A stretch of 64,000 nucleotides of DNA from Flavobacterium xinjiangense (GCF_900142885.1 NZ_FRCL01000003.1:17091-81090); one strand, 5' to 3'. Positions 1 to 9,065 are shown, counted from the first letter of the stretch. Notes: generated by a model not told the origin, from the sequence alone. Numbers and translations: made by a program.

Positions 1-948
1 GCGGGTTCTTATTCTGTAACCAGAACTTGGACCGCTACAGATGCTTGTGGAAATTCATCTACTGCGTCTCAAACTATCAATGTTCAGGATACAACTGGTC
101 CTACAACGACGACCGCATTTAGCGCAACTATAGATGTAAGTTGTGATGCTATTCCTGATAAACCGGCACTCGTTTTCGTAGATAATTGCTCTACAGCGAC
201 TGAAAAAGAATATACTGTAGGTCCTAAAATTAATGAGGTGGCAGGCTCCTATTCGTTTGTGAGAACATGGATTGCAACCGATAATTGTGGAAACGAATCT
301 ACATTTAAACAAATTATTAATGTAGCTGTTACTAATAGTCTGGTGACAATACCAAGCACAGCTTGTAATAATGGAGAGGTGACAACTGTCAATCTAACTA
401 GTCTATTACCTGTTGGAACTCCTACTACCGGAACTTGGACAGCAGTAAATAATGCTGCAGCCTTACAAGGAGATGTACTTACTGTTTTTGGTCTTCCTAT
501 TACAACTCCAGAAAATCCTGCTTATGTTTTCGAATATAAAATTACTGATGCCGATTGTCCTAGAACTATTCGAATAAATATGACCATTGATGATTCTTGT
601 GCAGGTATAGTGTTACCATGTGGTGTGGTATTGGTTCATAACGCCTTCTCTCCAAACGGAGATGGAATAAATGAAAATTTTATAATCGACAATATTGATG
701 ATATTAACTGCTACCCAACTAATACGGTTGAAATTTATAACCGTTGGGGAATATTAGTTTTTGATACTACTGGTTATAATAATACATCAAGGGTTTTCAA
801 TGGTATTTCACAAGGCAGATCAACAATCAGCCAATCTTCTGGATTACCAAGCGGAGTTTACTTTTACATTTTGAATTACACTTCAATAGACGGTAATGGT
901 AACCTTCAGACCAATAAAAAAGACGGGTATTTATACCTTACGAAATAA
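1..948 (+). CDS. Large repeat adhesin, T9SS type B sorted (5' partial)
   Basis: This is the C-terminal end of a cell-surface protein whose 5' part lies before the window. The frame is open from base 1. Two imperfect repeats are visible, each with an AGSYS...RTW.ATD.CGN.S core (codons 1-31 and about 80-110), as in HYR/PKD-like surface repeats with paired cysteines. The last 100 or so residues form the gliding-motility-associated C-terminal domain (CHU_C, TIGR04131 family), with FSPNGDGINE, EIYNRWG and SGVYFYIL landmarks and an end at YLYLTK. This domain directs export by the type IX system and surface attachment. The next genes, a PorP/SprF protein and a PorE-like OmpA protein, are its usual genomic partners, as in sprB-sprF. 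The total size and ligand cannot be judged here. Confidence 0.9.
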   Translation, partial: AGSYSVTRTWTATDACGNSSTASQTINVQDTTGPTTTTAFSATIDVSCDAIPDKPALVFVDNCSTATEKEYTVGPKINEVAGSYSFVRTWIATDNCGNESTFKQIINVAVTNSLVTIPSTACNNGEVTTVNLTSLLPVGTPTTGTWTAVNNAAALQGDVLTVFGLPITTPENPAYVFEYKITDADCPRTIRINMTIDDSCAGIVLPCGVVLVHNAFSPNGDGINENFIIDNIDDINCYPTNTVEIYNRWGILVFDTTGYNNTSRVFNGISQGRSTISQSSGLPSGVYFYILNYTSIDGNGNLQTNKKDGYLYLTK

Positions 949-961
949 TTAAATTTAAAAT

Positions 962-985
962 CCTGAGGACTTATGAGTCCTCAGG
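962..985 (+). terminator. Perfect 10-bp hairpin after the adhesin gene
   Basis: CCTGAGGACT, a TATG loop, then AGTCCTCAGG, starting 14 bases after the adhesin stop codon. Only a short T-rich tail (TTATTATT) follows, so it may attenuate rather than fully stop transcription into the PorP/SprF gene. Confidence 0.65.
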
Positions 986-1111
986 TTATTATTAAAATAG
1001 AATCCAATGCTCCTATCTTCAATTGATAAACACTAAGACTGTTATCAATTTGACCTGTTGAACTCTTTATTTATTCGTTCGATAGTTAATTTAAAATAAT
1101 AAATATCTACT

Positions 1112-2020
1112 ATGAAAACAAAACTATTTTCTTTCGTTTTGATGTTTACAGCCATGTTAAGTTTTGCTCAACAAGATGCTCAATTTACACAATACATGTA
1201 CAACACCATTAATATTAATCCCGCTTATGCAGGATCAAGAGGAGTGCTGAGTATCTTTGCTTTGCATCGCACCCAATGGGTAGGGCTGGACGGCGCGCCA
1301 GTTACCAATACGGTATCTGTTAATACGCCGCTGAACGCAAATAATTTGGGACTGGGAGTCTCTCTCGTTAATGATAAAATAGGACCCACTCATGAGAATA
1401 CACTCTCCGCTGACTTGTCCTATACCGTCCCAACTTCCGAGACTTTTAAACTTTCATTTGGTATCAAAGCTACTGCTAATCTCTTCGATTTAGATGTATC
1501 CAGATTGAATCCAGCTGATGATGATCCTAGCCTACATGATTATAGTAATAAATTCACCCCTAATATTGGTGCTGGGGTTTATTTACATTCTGACAAGGCT
1601 TATGTTGGTTTTTCGGTACCTAACTTTATCGAATCTAAAAGATATGATGATAATGAAGTAGCAATTTTCAAAGAAAAAATTAATTACTACTTAATTGCCG
1701 GTTACGTATTTGACTTGAATAATGACATCAAATTCAAACCTGCGGTACTTACTAAAATAGTGGCGGGAGCCCCGCTTCAAGTCGATGTCTCTGCTAACTT
1801 TATGTTTATTGACAAATTCGTGGTTGGCGCAGCCTATAGATGGAGCGCCGCATTAAGTGCAATGGTAGGGTTTCAAGTTTCAGAAGGTTTATACATAGGA
1901 TATGGCTACGATCATGAAACGACCAATTTGAATCACTATAATTCCGGTTCGCATGAAATATTTTTGCGATATGAATTATTTAAAAATGATAACAAAATAA
2001 TTACACCGAGATTTTTCTAA
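1112..2020 (+). CDS. PorP/SprF family type IX secretion membrane protein
   Basis: Predicted outer-membrane beta-barrel of 302 residues, the typical family length. It has a Sec signal peptide (residues 1-19, ending SFAQ), then the family start QDAQFTQYMYN and INPAYAGSRG, alternating amphipathic strands, and the C-terminal TPRFF stop that is common in this family. In Flavobacterium, SprF-type proteins are needed for surface display of the SprB-type adhesin encoded next to them. The gene follows such an adhesin after 163 bp and is only 11 bp ahead of the TPR gene, so it probably shares an mRNA with the downstream genes. Family assignment is firm; pairing with this adhesin is inferred from position. 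Confidence 0.93.
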   Translation: MKTKLFSFVLMFTAMLSFAQQDAQFTQYMYNTININPAYAGSRGVLSIFALHRTQWVGLDGAPVTNTVSVNTPLNANNLGLGVSLVNDKIGPTHENTLSADLSYTVPTSETFKLSFGIKATANLFDLDVSRLNPADDDPSLHDYSNKFTPNIGAGVYLHSDKAYVGFSVPNFIESKRYDDNEVAIFKEKINYYLIAGYVFDLNNDIKFKPAVLTKIVAGAPLQVDVSANFMFIDKFVVGAAYRWSAALSAMVGFQVSEGLYIGYGYDHETTNLNHYNSGSHEIFLRYELFKNDNKIITPRFF

Positions 2021-2031
2021 AATCAAGTATT

Positions 2032-2436
2032 ATGAAAAATAATATAATTCTTTACATCACAACAACACTAAGTTTTATATCATTTAAAATTTACTCCCAA
2101 AATGAAAATTTTTATGTGACCAATAAAATAAATGACAAGTATGCATATATCGATGTGATTAAAACATACGAAAGAGTGGCGGAAAAAGGATATAAATCAG
2201 TGGATTTGTTTCAAAAGCTAGGAAATTCCTATTACTCCTATGCTGAAATGGAAAAAGCTGCAAAATGGTATGGTGAACTATTTGCACTGACTAGTGATCT
2301 AGATCCAAAATATTATAATCAATATGCCCAATCTTTAAAATTCATAGGTGAAATTGGTAAAGCCAATGAAGTGTTGGAAAAGTTAAAGCAAAAATTAGAA
2401 GCAGTCGCTTCTAAAAGAAATCAAAAAAAAAGATAA
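2032..2436 (+). CDS. Short TPR protein, truncated paralog of the next gene
   Basis: Protein of 134 residues with a signal peptide and two TPR-like helices. It is collinear with the first 130 or so residues of the PorE-like protein encoded at 2474: both share the KTYERVAEKGYKS and KAAKWYGELFA blocks. The copy stops just after the TPR region with a lysine-rich tail and has none of the PD40, regulatory or OmpA domains. The bases just after it encode, in another frame, the C-terminus of a PorP/SprF protein, so it looks like the remnant of a duplicated sprF-porE pair (see findings). It still has an intact start and signal peptide and could be expressed as a small periplasmic TPR protein. Confidence 0.7.
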   Translation: MKNNIILYITTTLSFISFKIYSQNENFYVTNKINDKYAYIDVIKTYERVAEKGYKSVDLFQKLGNSYYSYAEMEKAAKWYGELFALTSDLDPKYYNQYAQSLKFIGEIGKANEVLEKLKQKLEAVASKRNQKKR

Positions 2437-2461
2437 AATCAGTACTCCAAGATTCTTCTAA
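2432..2461 (+). pseudogene. C-terminal remnant of a second PorP/SprF gene
   Basis: Read in frame from 2432, the bases encode DKISTPRFF and a TAA stop. The full PorP/SprF gene at 1112-2020 ends NDNKIITPRFF-stop and is followed in the same way by a short gap and an ATGAAAAAT start. The remnant overlaps the last codons of the truncated TPR gene in a shifted frame. It is too short for a statistical call, but the position, stop and downstream spacing all match. Confidence 0.6.
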
Positions 2462-2473
2462 AAATTAATTATT

Positions 2474-4417
2474 ATGAAAAATATTACACTCCTTTACATA
2501 ACAATAGTAAGTGTTTTTTCATTTAACATTTACTCCCAAAAAGCTAGGGTAACTGCAGCCGATAAAAAATACGATAACTATGCTTACATAGATGCTATAA
2601 AAACCTATGAAAGAGTAGCGGAAAAAGGATATAAATCGGCAGATATGTTTAAAAAATTGGGAAATGCCTACTACTTTAACGGCGAACTTGATAAAGCGGC
2701 AAAATGGTATGGTGAATTATTCGCAATGGCTACTGATACTGATTTGGAATCGGAATATTATTACCGCTATGCGCAATCTTTGCGTTCTATTGGTCAAAAT
2801 GATAAGGCCGACGAAATGTTACAAATATTTATTCAAAAATCTGGAAACGACAGTAGAGGAAAGCTGTTTAAACAAAATGTGAATTATTTAGAAGCAATCA
2901 AAGCTAATTCAGGAAGATACCAAATAGAAGATGCAGGTATTAACTCTAAATACTCTGATTATGGAACTGCTATCTATTCAAACAAGATTGTTTTTGCATC
3001 AGCCAGAGATACAGGGAGTTTAGCACATAGAACTAATTCGTGGACTGGTCAACCGTTTACAAATCTTTATGCTGCTGATTTAGTAGACAACATGATTCCG
3101 GGATCACCAAAGAAATTTGATAAAAACATAAACTCAAAATTTCATGAAGCCTCTCCTGTTTTTACAGCTGACGGTAAAACAATGTATTTTACCCGTAACA
3201 ACTATCTTGCTGGAAAAAAAGGCAAAGATGGAAATGATATTACTTTAATAAAAATCTACAAAGCGAGTTTAGTGAATGATAAATGGTTGAATATAATGGA
3301 ATTGCCCTTTGACAGTGATAATTATAGTACAGCGCATCCTGCTTTAAGTCCCGATGGAAAAACATTATATTTTGCTTCCGATATGCCCGGAACATTAGGA
3401 CAATCTGATTTATTTAAAGTGACAATTAATGAGGATGGCAGTTTTGGCACTCCTACTAATCTTGGAAATACAATCAATACCGAAGGAAGAGAAACATTTC
3501 CGTTTGTAAATGATGAAAATGAGATATATTTTGCCTCAGACGGGCATCCGGGCCTTGGAGGATTAGATGTTTTTATGTCTAAAATAAATGAAGATGGGAC
3601 ATTCAGTGCCGTTCAAAATGTAGGTGCCGATGTAAATTCTCCTAAAGACGATTTTGCCTATTTGATTGATACAAAATCAAGAAGAGGTTTTTTTAGTTCC
3701 AATAGAGATGGTGGACAGGGTTATGACGATATTTATAAATTTCTGGAAACTAAAAGACTGATTTGTGAACAACTGTTATATGGGGAAATAACTGATCTTG
3801 TTACAAAAGAACTTCTACCTGACGCAAAAATCAGTCTGTATGATAGTCAATTTAATCTTCTTAACTCGACTGTTTCAGATGACAAAGGCAACTACACTTT
3901 TAAAGTGGAATGTGGGAAAACATATAATATAAGAGCTGAAAAACCAGAATACACCACAAAAGAAGAGAAAATTACTATTGCTGACACAAACGGAAAAACA
4001 TATTTCCCAATAACGTTGGAAAAAGCAAAATGTAAAGTAACTATAGGTGATGATTTAGGTAAGTGCTTTGGAATAAAAATGATTTACTTTGATTTTGATA
4101 AATCTAACATTAGACAAGAGGCAGCTTTAGATTTAGAGAAAATATTAGATGTTTTAAATCAAAATCCAACTATGAAATTAGATATACGTTCACATACAGA
4201 TAGTCGTGGAACATTCAAATACAATGAGGCTTTATCGCAAAGAAGAGTCAAATCTACTATAGGATGGTTGATTAAAAATGGGGTTGATTCGAATAGATTA
4301 AGCGGAAGAGGATATGGAGAAAATCAACTAGTTAACAATTGTTCTGATGGGATCAAATGTACTGAAGAAGAACATCAGTTGAACAGACGAAGCGAGTTTA
4401 TAATTACTGCTTTGTAA
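2474..4417 (+). CDS. PorE-like protein: TPR, PD40 propeller, regulatory fold and OmpA domain
   Basis: Periplasmic/outer-membrane linked protein of 647 residues. Order: signal peptide (1-21), TPR helices (about 30-125), WD40-like PD40 beta-propeller blades (about 190-430, with repeated SPDGKTLYFASD-type blades), a carboxypeptidase-regulatory-like fold (about 440-515), and an OmpA-like peptidoglycan-binding domain (about 530-647, with YFDFDKSNI and SHTDSRG). This is the layout described for PorE of the type IX secretion system, which ties the outer-membrane complex to peptidoglycan. The adjacent PorP/SprF gene supports a role in surface export. It may serve this adhesin in particular rather than the core secretion machine. 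Confidence 0.88.
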   Translation: MKNITLLYITIVSVFSFNIYSQKARVTAADKKYDNYAYIDAIKTYERVAEKGYKSADMFKKLGNAYYFNGELDKAAKWYGELFAMATDTDLESEYYYRYAQSLRSIGQNDKADEMLQIFIQKSGNDSRGKLFKQNVNYLEAIKANSGRYQIEDAGINSKYSDYGTAIYSNKIVFASARDTGSLAHRTNSWTGQPFTNLYAADLVDNMIPGSPKKFDKNINSKFHEASPVFTADGKTMYFTRNNYLAGKKGKDGNDITLIKIYKASLVNDKWLNIMELPFDSDNYSTAHPALSPDGKTLYFASDMPGTLGQSDLFKVTINEDGSFGTPTNLGNTINTEGRETFPFVNDENEIYFASDGHPGLGGLDVFMSKINEDGTFSAVQNVGADVNSPKDDFAYLIDTKSRRGFFSSNRDGGQGYDDIYKFLETKRLICEQLLYGEITDLVTKELLPDAKISLYDSQFNLLNSTVSDDKGNYTFKVECGKTYNIRAEKPEYTTKEEKITIADTNGKTYFPITLEKAKCKVTIGDDLGKCFGIKMIYFDFDKSNIRQEAALDLEKILDVLNQNPTMKLDIRSHTDSRGTFKYNEALSQRRVKSTIGWLIKNGVDSNRLSGRGYGENQLVNNCSDGIKCTEEEHQLNRRSEFIITAL

Positions 4418-4423
4418 AAATTA

Positions 4424-4458
4424 AAAAGAGGCTGCGACTTGGGGAAGACAGCCTCTAA
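4424..4458. terminator. Bidirectional terminator between PorE-like and CAP genes
   Basis: AGAGGCTG and CAGCCTCT form a perfect 8-bp stem around a G-rich loop, between two convergent genes. A-rich bases precede it, giving a U-run for the minus-strand transcript. Confidence 0.7.
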
Positions 4459-4479
4459 TTCCAAAATAAAAAACTCAAC

Positions 4480-4980
4480 TTATATTTTTGCAAAAATGTT
4501 AGTGTAATATTTTCTACCATTCGTTGGATTCTCTCTAATTGATATTCCAAAATGAGTAAAATTACCTTCGATATTCTCTTTATGTCCTGGACTTGCTAAC
4601 CACGCATTTACCGCAGCTTGAGGGGTACTATAGTTATATGCTATATTCTCACTAACAGTTTTAGCACCTAAAACTTTCATTATATTTTCAGAGCGAGCAA
4701 CAAAATCATTATGGTTCACTACATTATTAGCAATCATGTAATTGTCATGCTCTTCTGACTTGTACGACATGTGATTGATCTTTTCTAACGGATTTAAACC
4801 AACACTAACTCTGTAAGTATTTATTAATTCCATTGTTTGTAATTCTGTTGCATTGTATGTGTATTCTGCTACTTTTAATGATGAAACATCTGTCGCCGAT
4901 GAAGCATTATCTGAAGAACAGGAATTCAAAGTGCATACCATTGAAACAATCAACAATGTACGAAGTAGATTTCTTTTCAT
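4480..4980 (-). CDS. CAP-domain (SCP/PR-1) lipoprotein, copy A
   Basis: Exported protein of 166 residues. Residues 1-21 form a lipoprotein signal ending at a cysteine (LNSC, then a serine-rich linker). The rest is a bacterial CAP/SCP domain with SENIAY, WLASPGH and HFGISI landmarks. The CAP histidines and glutamates appear present. Bacterial CAP proteins have no single known reaction; proposed roles include binding of lipids or wall components. A paralog of almost equal length lies 892 bp upstream, and the promoter-side sequences also match. Its terminator is shared with the convergent PorE-like gene. Confidence 0.85.
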   Translation of the reverse strand: MKRNLLRTLLIVSMVCTLNSCSSDNASSATDVSSLKVAEYTYNATELQTMELINTYRVSVGLNPLEKINHMSYKSEEHDNYMIANNVVNHNDFVARSENIMKVLGAKTVSENIAYNYSTPQAAVNAWLASPGHKENIEGNFTHFGISIRENPTNGRKYYTNIFAKI

Positions 4981-5371
4981 AAAAATAGTAGTTTAAGTTT
5001 AAAGTAGATTGTGGGGCAAACTTCTTTAATGTATTAACAAACATTTTGCTTTAATAATATTTAAAACTACATTTTTTATCGTTAAAACACCAAATAAAAT
5101 CGATGAACTACATCATAAAAATAAATAATTATGTATATTTCCTACATTAACAAAATATTAACCAGTTTATTAATGGTAATCTTGGCACGTCAAAAATGAA
5201 AATTAAACAAAAGTTATATACAATATTTCTTGCCAAATTGTTAAAACATAAGGTGTTAAACATTATTCCAATAAAGCTTTAGCTAGATATATAATTACAG
5301 AATTGTAATTAAAAAAAAAAGACCGCCTTTTGGGGAAAAGACGGCCTCTAATTTTAAAAAAAAAAAATAAC
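4981..5371. promoter_or_regulatory. Upstream region of CAP copy A and 3' end of CAP copy B
   Basis: No gene is visible. Bases 4981 to about 5130 are the promoter side of CAP copy A and match bases 5876 to about 6030 upstream of copy B: on the minus strand both carry AATCTACTTTAAA, TTAAACTACTA, and further up a block containing CCAAATAAAATCGA on the plus strand. No clear TTG/TAnnTTTG promoter is evident, so the conserved blocks may hold a non-standard promoter or operator. The right end holds the copy B terminator. Confidence 0.5.
5311..5350 (-). terminator. Terminator of CAP copy B
   Basis: On the minus strand a GAGGCCGTC arm, a loop rich in T and C, and a GGCGGTCTT arm pair imperfectly (one small bulge), followed by a long U-run. 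The loop base composition resembles that of the copy A terminator. Confidence 0.65.
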
Positions 5372-5875
5372 TCATATTTTTACAAAAATATTCGTATAAT
5401 ATTTTGCCCCATTTGCAGGGTTTATTCTAATTGCAATACCAAAGTGATTAAAATCCCCTTCAATATTTGCTTTATGACCTGGACTAGCCAACCACGCATC
5501 AAAAGCGGCCTGTGCTGTATTATAGTTATAAGCAACATTCTCACCAACAGTTTTCGCACCTACAACATTCATTATGTCCTGAGAACGAGCAACAAAATCA
5601 TCATGATTAACAACATTGTTTGTAATCATGTAATTATCATGCTGTTCTGACTTTAAAGAAATGTAATTAATTTTTTGCAGAGTATTTAAACCAATACTAA
5701 CTCTGTAGTTGTTTATTAAATCCATCGTCTGAATTTCTGAACTATTATAAGAATAATTAGTTGCTGTTAGAGAAGAAGTGCTTGATGCTGGATTTGCAGA
5801 AGAATCTGAAGAACACGAATACATAGTATTCACCGCTAAAAAAAGTAATAATGTACGAAGTAAATTTAATTTCAT
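5372..5875 (-). CDS. CAP-domain (SCP/PR-1) lipoprotein, copy B
   Basis: Tandem paralog of the neighbouring CAP gene: 167 residues, a lipoprotein signal ending YSC, a serine-rich spacer, then a CAP domain with the same ENVAY, WLASPGH and HFGIAI landmarks. The two proteins align without large gaps over the whole length. The signal-peptide linkers are the most variable part. Each gene has its own terminator and matching upstream region, so they are probably separate transcription units under the same control. The biochemical role is unknown. Confidence 0.85.
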   Translation of the reverse strand: MKLNLLRTLLLFLAVNTMYSCSSDSSANPASSTSSLTATNYSYNSSEIQTMDLINNYRVSIGLNTLQKINYISLKSEQHDNYMITNNVVNHDDFVARSQDIMNVVGAKTVGENVAYNYNTAQAAFDAWLASPGHKANIEGDFNHFGIAIRINPANGAKYYTNIFVKI

Positions 5876-6041
5876 AAAACCTAGTAGTTTAATTTTAAAG
5901 TAGATTTTGGGGTCAAAATTCTTTAAAAATTTAAAATATTATTCTTTAATAATACTCAAAACTACTTATTTTACCGCTTAAGAGCCAAATAAAATCGACA
6001 AACTACACAAATCAAATAATTTACTCTATGTTTTTCTTACA

Positions 6042-6686
6042 CTAAGGAGATAAACGTTCAATTTTCCAGTCAAAATCTTCTTGACTTGTATATCGAATCC
6101 TGTCATGCAATCTATTAGGTCGTCCCTGCCAAAATTCAACTTCTACAGGAGTTACCAAAAATCCTCCCCAATGCTCTGGTCTTGGAATTACAATTCCCTC
6201 ATAATCAATCTCTAACTGTTTTAAGTTTTCTTCCAAAAAAGCACGTGAGGGAACAACTTCACTTTGATTTGAAACTATAGCTCCTAATTTACTTCCGTCT
6301 GGTCTGGATTCGAAATAATTGTTTGAAGTAATTTCTGAAGTTTTACTTGCAATTCCTTTTATAATAACTTGACGTTCCATAGTATGCCAAAAAAAGGAAA
6401 GACATATCTTTGGGTTTTGAGCAATTGCCTTCCCCTTTTCTGAATTGTAATTGGTATAAAATATAAATCCTTCTTCTGTGAATTTTTTTAACAGCACAAC
6501 TCTTGATCGTGGAAATCCATCTAAACCAATTGTAGCAACAGTCATAGCATTGACTTCTTCATTTCCTCCAAAATCTTCTACCTCATGAAACCATCTATTA
6601 AAAAGATTAATGGGATCTTCAGGAATATTAGATTCTAATAACTCGCTCTTTTCATACGATTTTCGGTAATGACTTAAATCTTCCAT
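6042..6686 (-). CDS. pdxH: Pyridoxamine 5'-phosphate oxidase
   Basis: Cytosolic FMN enzyme that oxidises pyridoxamine- or pyridoxine-5'-phosphate to pyridoxal-5'-phosphate, the last step of vitamin B6 salvage. The 214-residue length is typical. Visible landmarks are the FMN-binding RVVLLKKF block, FYTNYNSEKG, LSFFWHTMERQV, SRPDGSKLGA, WGGFLV, and the C-terminal VEFWQGRPNRLHDRIRY motif that ends most PdxH proteins. It is followed on the same strand (higher coordinates) by rnz, 57 bp away, and may be co-transcribed with it. No missing key residues noted. Confidence 0.95.
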   Translation of the reverse strand: MEDLSHYRKSYEKSELLESNIPEDPINLFNRWFHEVEDFGGNEEVNAMTVATIGLDGFPRSRVVLLKKFTEEGFIFYTNYNSEKGKAIAQNPKICLSFFWHTMERQVIIKGIASKTSEITSNNYFESRPDGSKLGAIVSNQSEVVPSRAFLEENLKQLEIDYEGIVIPRPEHWGGFLVTPVEVEFWQGRPNRLHDRIRYTSQEDFDWKIERLSP

Positions 6687-6743
6687 ATTTTATATTTTTT
6701 GGTATTCTAGAGTATTCGATTTTTATAAATTCAGGTTTTAAAT

Positions 6744-7649
6744 TTAAAACTCAAAACATTTTCCATCATCAGCTAACAGCACTTCGGGAAAAATAGTTTC
6801 GGCCTCTTCTTTAAAAAAAGTTATACTTTCATATCGTGTAGAATAATGTCCTAGAATTAATTGTTTTGCATTAGATTTTAAGGCAATCATTGCCGCTTCT
6901 TTTGCCGTAGAATGAAGTGTTTTTTTAGCTAAATTCTCTTCCGATTGTAAAAAAGTCGATTCATGATACAAAACATCTATATTTTCAATAATAGGAAGTA
7001 TAGATTCATTGTAAGCAGTATCAGAACAAAAAGCATAATTCTTTGCAGGAACAGGATCAAAAGTTAATTTTTCGTTTTCAATTACTCTCCCGTCCTCAAG
7101 AGTAATATCTTTTCCGTTTTTTATTTTTTGATAGTAACAAGTATCAATTTCATAATTTTGTACAGCATCTAAATTAAGTTTCCTCTCCCCTATTTTTTCT
7201 TGGAACAAAAAACCATTCGTATAAATACGATGTTTTAATGGTATGGTTTTCACCAAAACCTTTTCGTCTTCAAAAATCACTTCACTTTCTGCAGATTCTA
7301 ATTCATGAAAAAACAAGCCGTAATTAGTCCCGGAATTCGATAATCTCAATTGTAACTTGATGATTTCTTTAATTCCTTTTGGACCATAAATATGCAAATC
7401 GGTTGTTCTATTCAATAATGTAAAAGTGGACACTAATCCTACCAAGCCAAAAAAATGATCCCCATGCAAATGAGATATGAAAATGTGATTAATCTTCGAA
7501 AACCTGATCTTGTTTTTCCGCAATTGCACTTGAGTCCCCTCTCCACAATCAATTAAAAAAAGTCTGTTTTTAATTTCTAAAATCTGAGATGTCGGATTGG
7601 TAAAAGTGCGAGGTGTAGCTGCATAGCAACCAAGTATTGTTAGTTTCAA
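6744..7649 (-). CDS. rnz: Ribonuclease Z
   Basis: Metallo-beta-lactamase-fold endonuclease of 301 residues that trims tRNA 3' ends. The zinc motif HLHGDH sits at residues 60-65 within FISHLHGDHFFGL. Further ligands appear in FCSDTAYNE, in the YHESTF block and in the C-terminal LGHYSTRY. This is the short bacterial form. Many Bacteroidota tRNA genes do not encode CCA, including the tRNA-Arg in this window, which makes RNase Z maturation essential. The gene sits 33 bp downstream of a small conserved gene (7683-8015) and probably shares its transcript. Confidence 0.95.
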   Translation of the reverse strand: MKLTILGCYAATPRTFTNPTSQILEIKNRLFLIDCGEGTQVQLRKNKIRFSKINHIFISHLHGDHFFGLVGLVSTFTLLNRTTDLHIYGPKGIKEIIKLQLRLSNSGTNYGLFFHELESAESEVIFEDEKVLVKTIPLKHRIYTNGFLFQEKIGERKLNLDAVQNYEIDTCYYQKIKNGKDITLEDGRVIENEKLTFDPVPAKNYAFCSDTAYNESILPIIENIDVLYHESTFLQSEENLAKKTLHSTAKEAAMIALKSNAKQLILGHYSTRYESITFFKEEAETIFPEVLLADDGKCFEF

Positions 7650-7682
7650 TTTCTTGTTTATTCGGTTATTTATTGATTTGAT

Positions 7683-8015
7683 TTAAAAACCTAAATCTCT
7701 TTCAATTTCTTCCATTTCAATAATATCATGTGCTTCTAATAAAGATGGTACAACAGTCAATTTGCTTGGGACTGCATTATAGTCAAAATCTGAGGTCACT
7801 ATTACAAATGATTTTTTAGCTTTTTTATGCTGTTTGGATAATGGCATAAATGATTTGATATCATCAGTAGAAAAGCCTTTATAAAGCAAAAGATCAATAA
7901 TCAGATTATGCTTTTCAAATGTTTTATATTGATGTGTAACTTTCATCAAAAAAGAGGTAAAATCACCTTGTGTGTCTCTAATGGTTATCGTGTGGGCTTT
8001 TTGATCTACTTTCAT
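7683..8015 (-). CDS. Small conserved protein preceding rnz
   Basis: Protein of 110 residues with no signal peptide or membrane segment. The alternating pattern (TITIRDT, LIIDLLLY, SFVIVTS, LTVVPSLLEAHDIIEMEEIERDLGF) suggests a small alpha/beta fold, resembling STAS-like proteins. I do not recognise a named family. It lies immediately upstream of rnz in the same direction, so the two are probably translated from one mRNA and may be functionally linked; that is inference from position only. Confidence 0.75.
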   Translation of the reverse strand: MKVDQKAHTITIRDTQGDFTSFLMKVTHQYKTFEKHNLIIDLLLYKGFSTDDIKSFMPLSKQHKKAKKSFVIVTSDFDYNAVPSKLTVVPSLLEAHDIIEMEEIERDLGF

Positions 8016-8088
8016 TTTTTTATTAATTTCAGAGAATGCAAAATCGCAAATTTTATGAATAGCTAAGTTACTAAGTTTTCAATTGAAA

Positions 8089-9015
8089 TTACTGAATTTT
8101 TGAAGCTAAAAGATAAATAACTGCCATCCTTATTGCTACACCATTTTCTACCTGGTTTAATATCACAGATTGATGAGAATCAGCCACTTCACTTGTAATT
8201 TCGACTCCACGATTAATGGGCCCTGGGTGCATGATTACGATTTCTTTATTGAGAGAATCCAATAATGTTTTATCAACACCATACTGTTGAGCATATTCTC
8301 TTGTTGAGGGAAAATAATTCACATCCATTCGTTCATTTTGAACACGTAACATATTAGCAACGTCACACCATTCAAGCGCTTTTCTTAAGTTAGGCTCAAC
8401 AGTTACACCTAGAGACTCAATATGTCGTGGTATAAGCGTTTTAGGTCCGCACACTTTCACTTCTGCACCCTGCATTTGCAAAGCATATATATTCGATAAC
8501 GCTACTCTTGAATGCAAAACGTCACCCACAATAACTACCTTTTTACCAGCCACTTCTCCCAGTTTTTCTCTAATCGAATAACTGTCTAATAAAGCTTGTG
8601 TTGGGTGTTCATGTGCTCCGTCACCTGCGTTTACGATACTGGCTTTTACGTTTTTGGACAAGAAATAAGCAGCGCCAGGATTAGCATGTCTCATAACGAC
8701 CATGTCCACTTTCATCGAAAGTATATTATTTACAGTGTCAATTAGCGTTTCTCCCTTTTTTACAGAAGATTGTGCTGCTGAAAAGCTAATCACATCTGCT
8801 GATAATCGTTTTTGTGCTAATTCAAAAGAGAGTTTTGTTCGTGTACTGTTTTCGAAAAAAATATTGGCAATTGTAATATCTCGTAAGGAAGGCACTTTCT
8901 TTATTGGCCTATTAATGACTTCTTTAAAATGATCGGCTGTTTCAAAAATTAAGTCAATATCATTCTTGTTGATGTATTTTATACCTAATAAATGATTTAC
9001 GCTTAATTCTTTCAT
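8089..9015 (-). CDS. pyrB: Aspartate carbamoyltransferase catalytic chain
   Basis: Catalyses carbamoyl phosphate plus aspartate to N-carbamoyl aspartate, the committed step of pyrimidine synthesis, in the cytosol. The 308-residue length is standard. Signature motifs: FFENSTRTKLSFE (carbamoyl-phosphate binding), RHANPGAA, HPTQALLD, and the C-terminal MHPGPINRG. No pyrI regulatory gene lies next to it, consistent with the class that forms trimers or pairs with other enzymes. It lies 50 bp downstream of pyrR on the same strand, a classic pyrimidine-regulated operon. Confidence 0.97.
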   Translation of the reverse strand: MKELSVNHLLGIKYINKNDIDLIFETADHFKEVINRPIKKVPSLRDITIANIFFENSTRTKLSFELAQKRLSADVISFSAAQSSVKKGETLIDTVNNILSMKVDMVVMRHANPGAAYFLSKNVKASIVNAGDGAHEHPTQALLDSYSIREKLGEVAGKKVVIVGDVLHSRVALSNIYALQMQGAEVKVCGPKTLIPRHIESLGVTVEPNLRKALEWCDVANMLRVQNERMDVNYFPSTREYAQQYGVDKTLLDSLNKEIVIMHPGPINRGVEITSEVADSHQSVILNQVENGVAIRMAVIYLLASKIQ

Positions 9016-9065
9016 TTCTTTTTACGATTATTAGTTTTTTAATAGTTAGATTTTAAAATTAAAAT

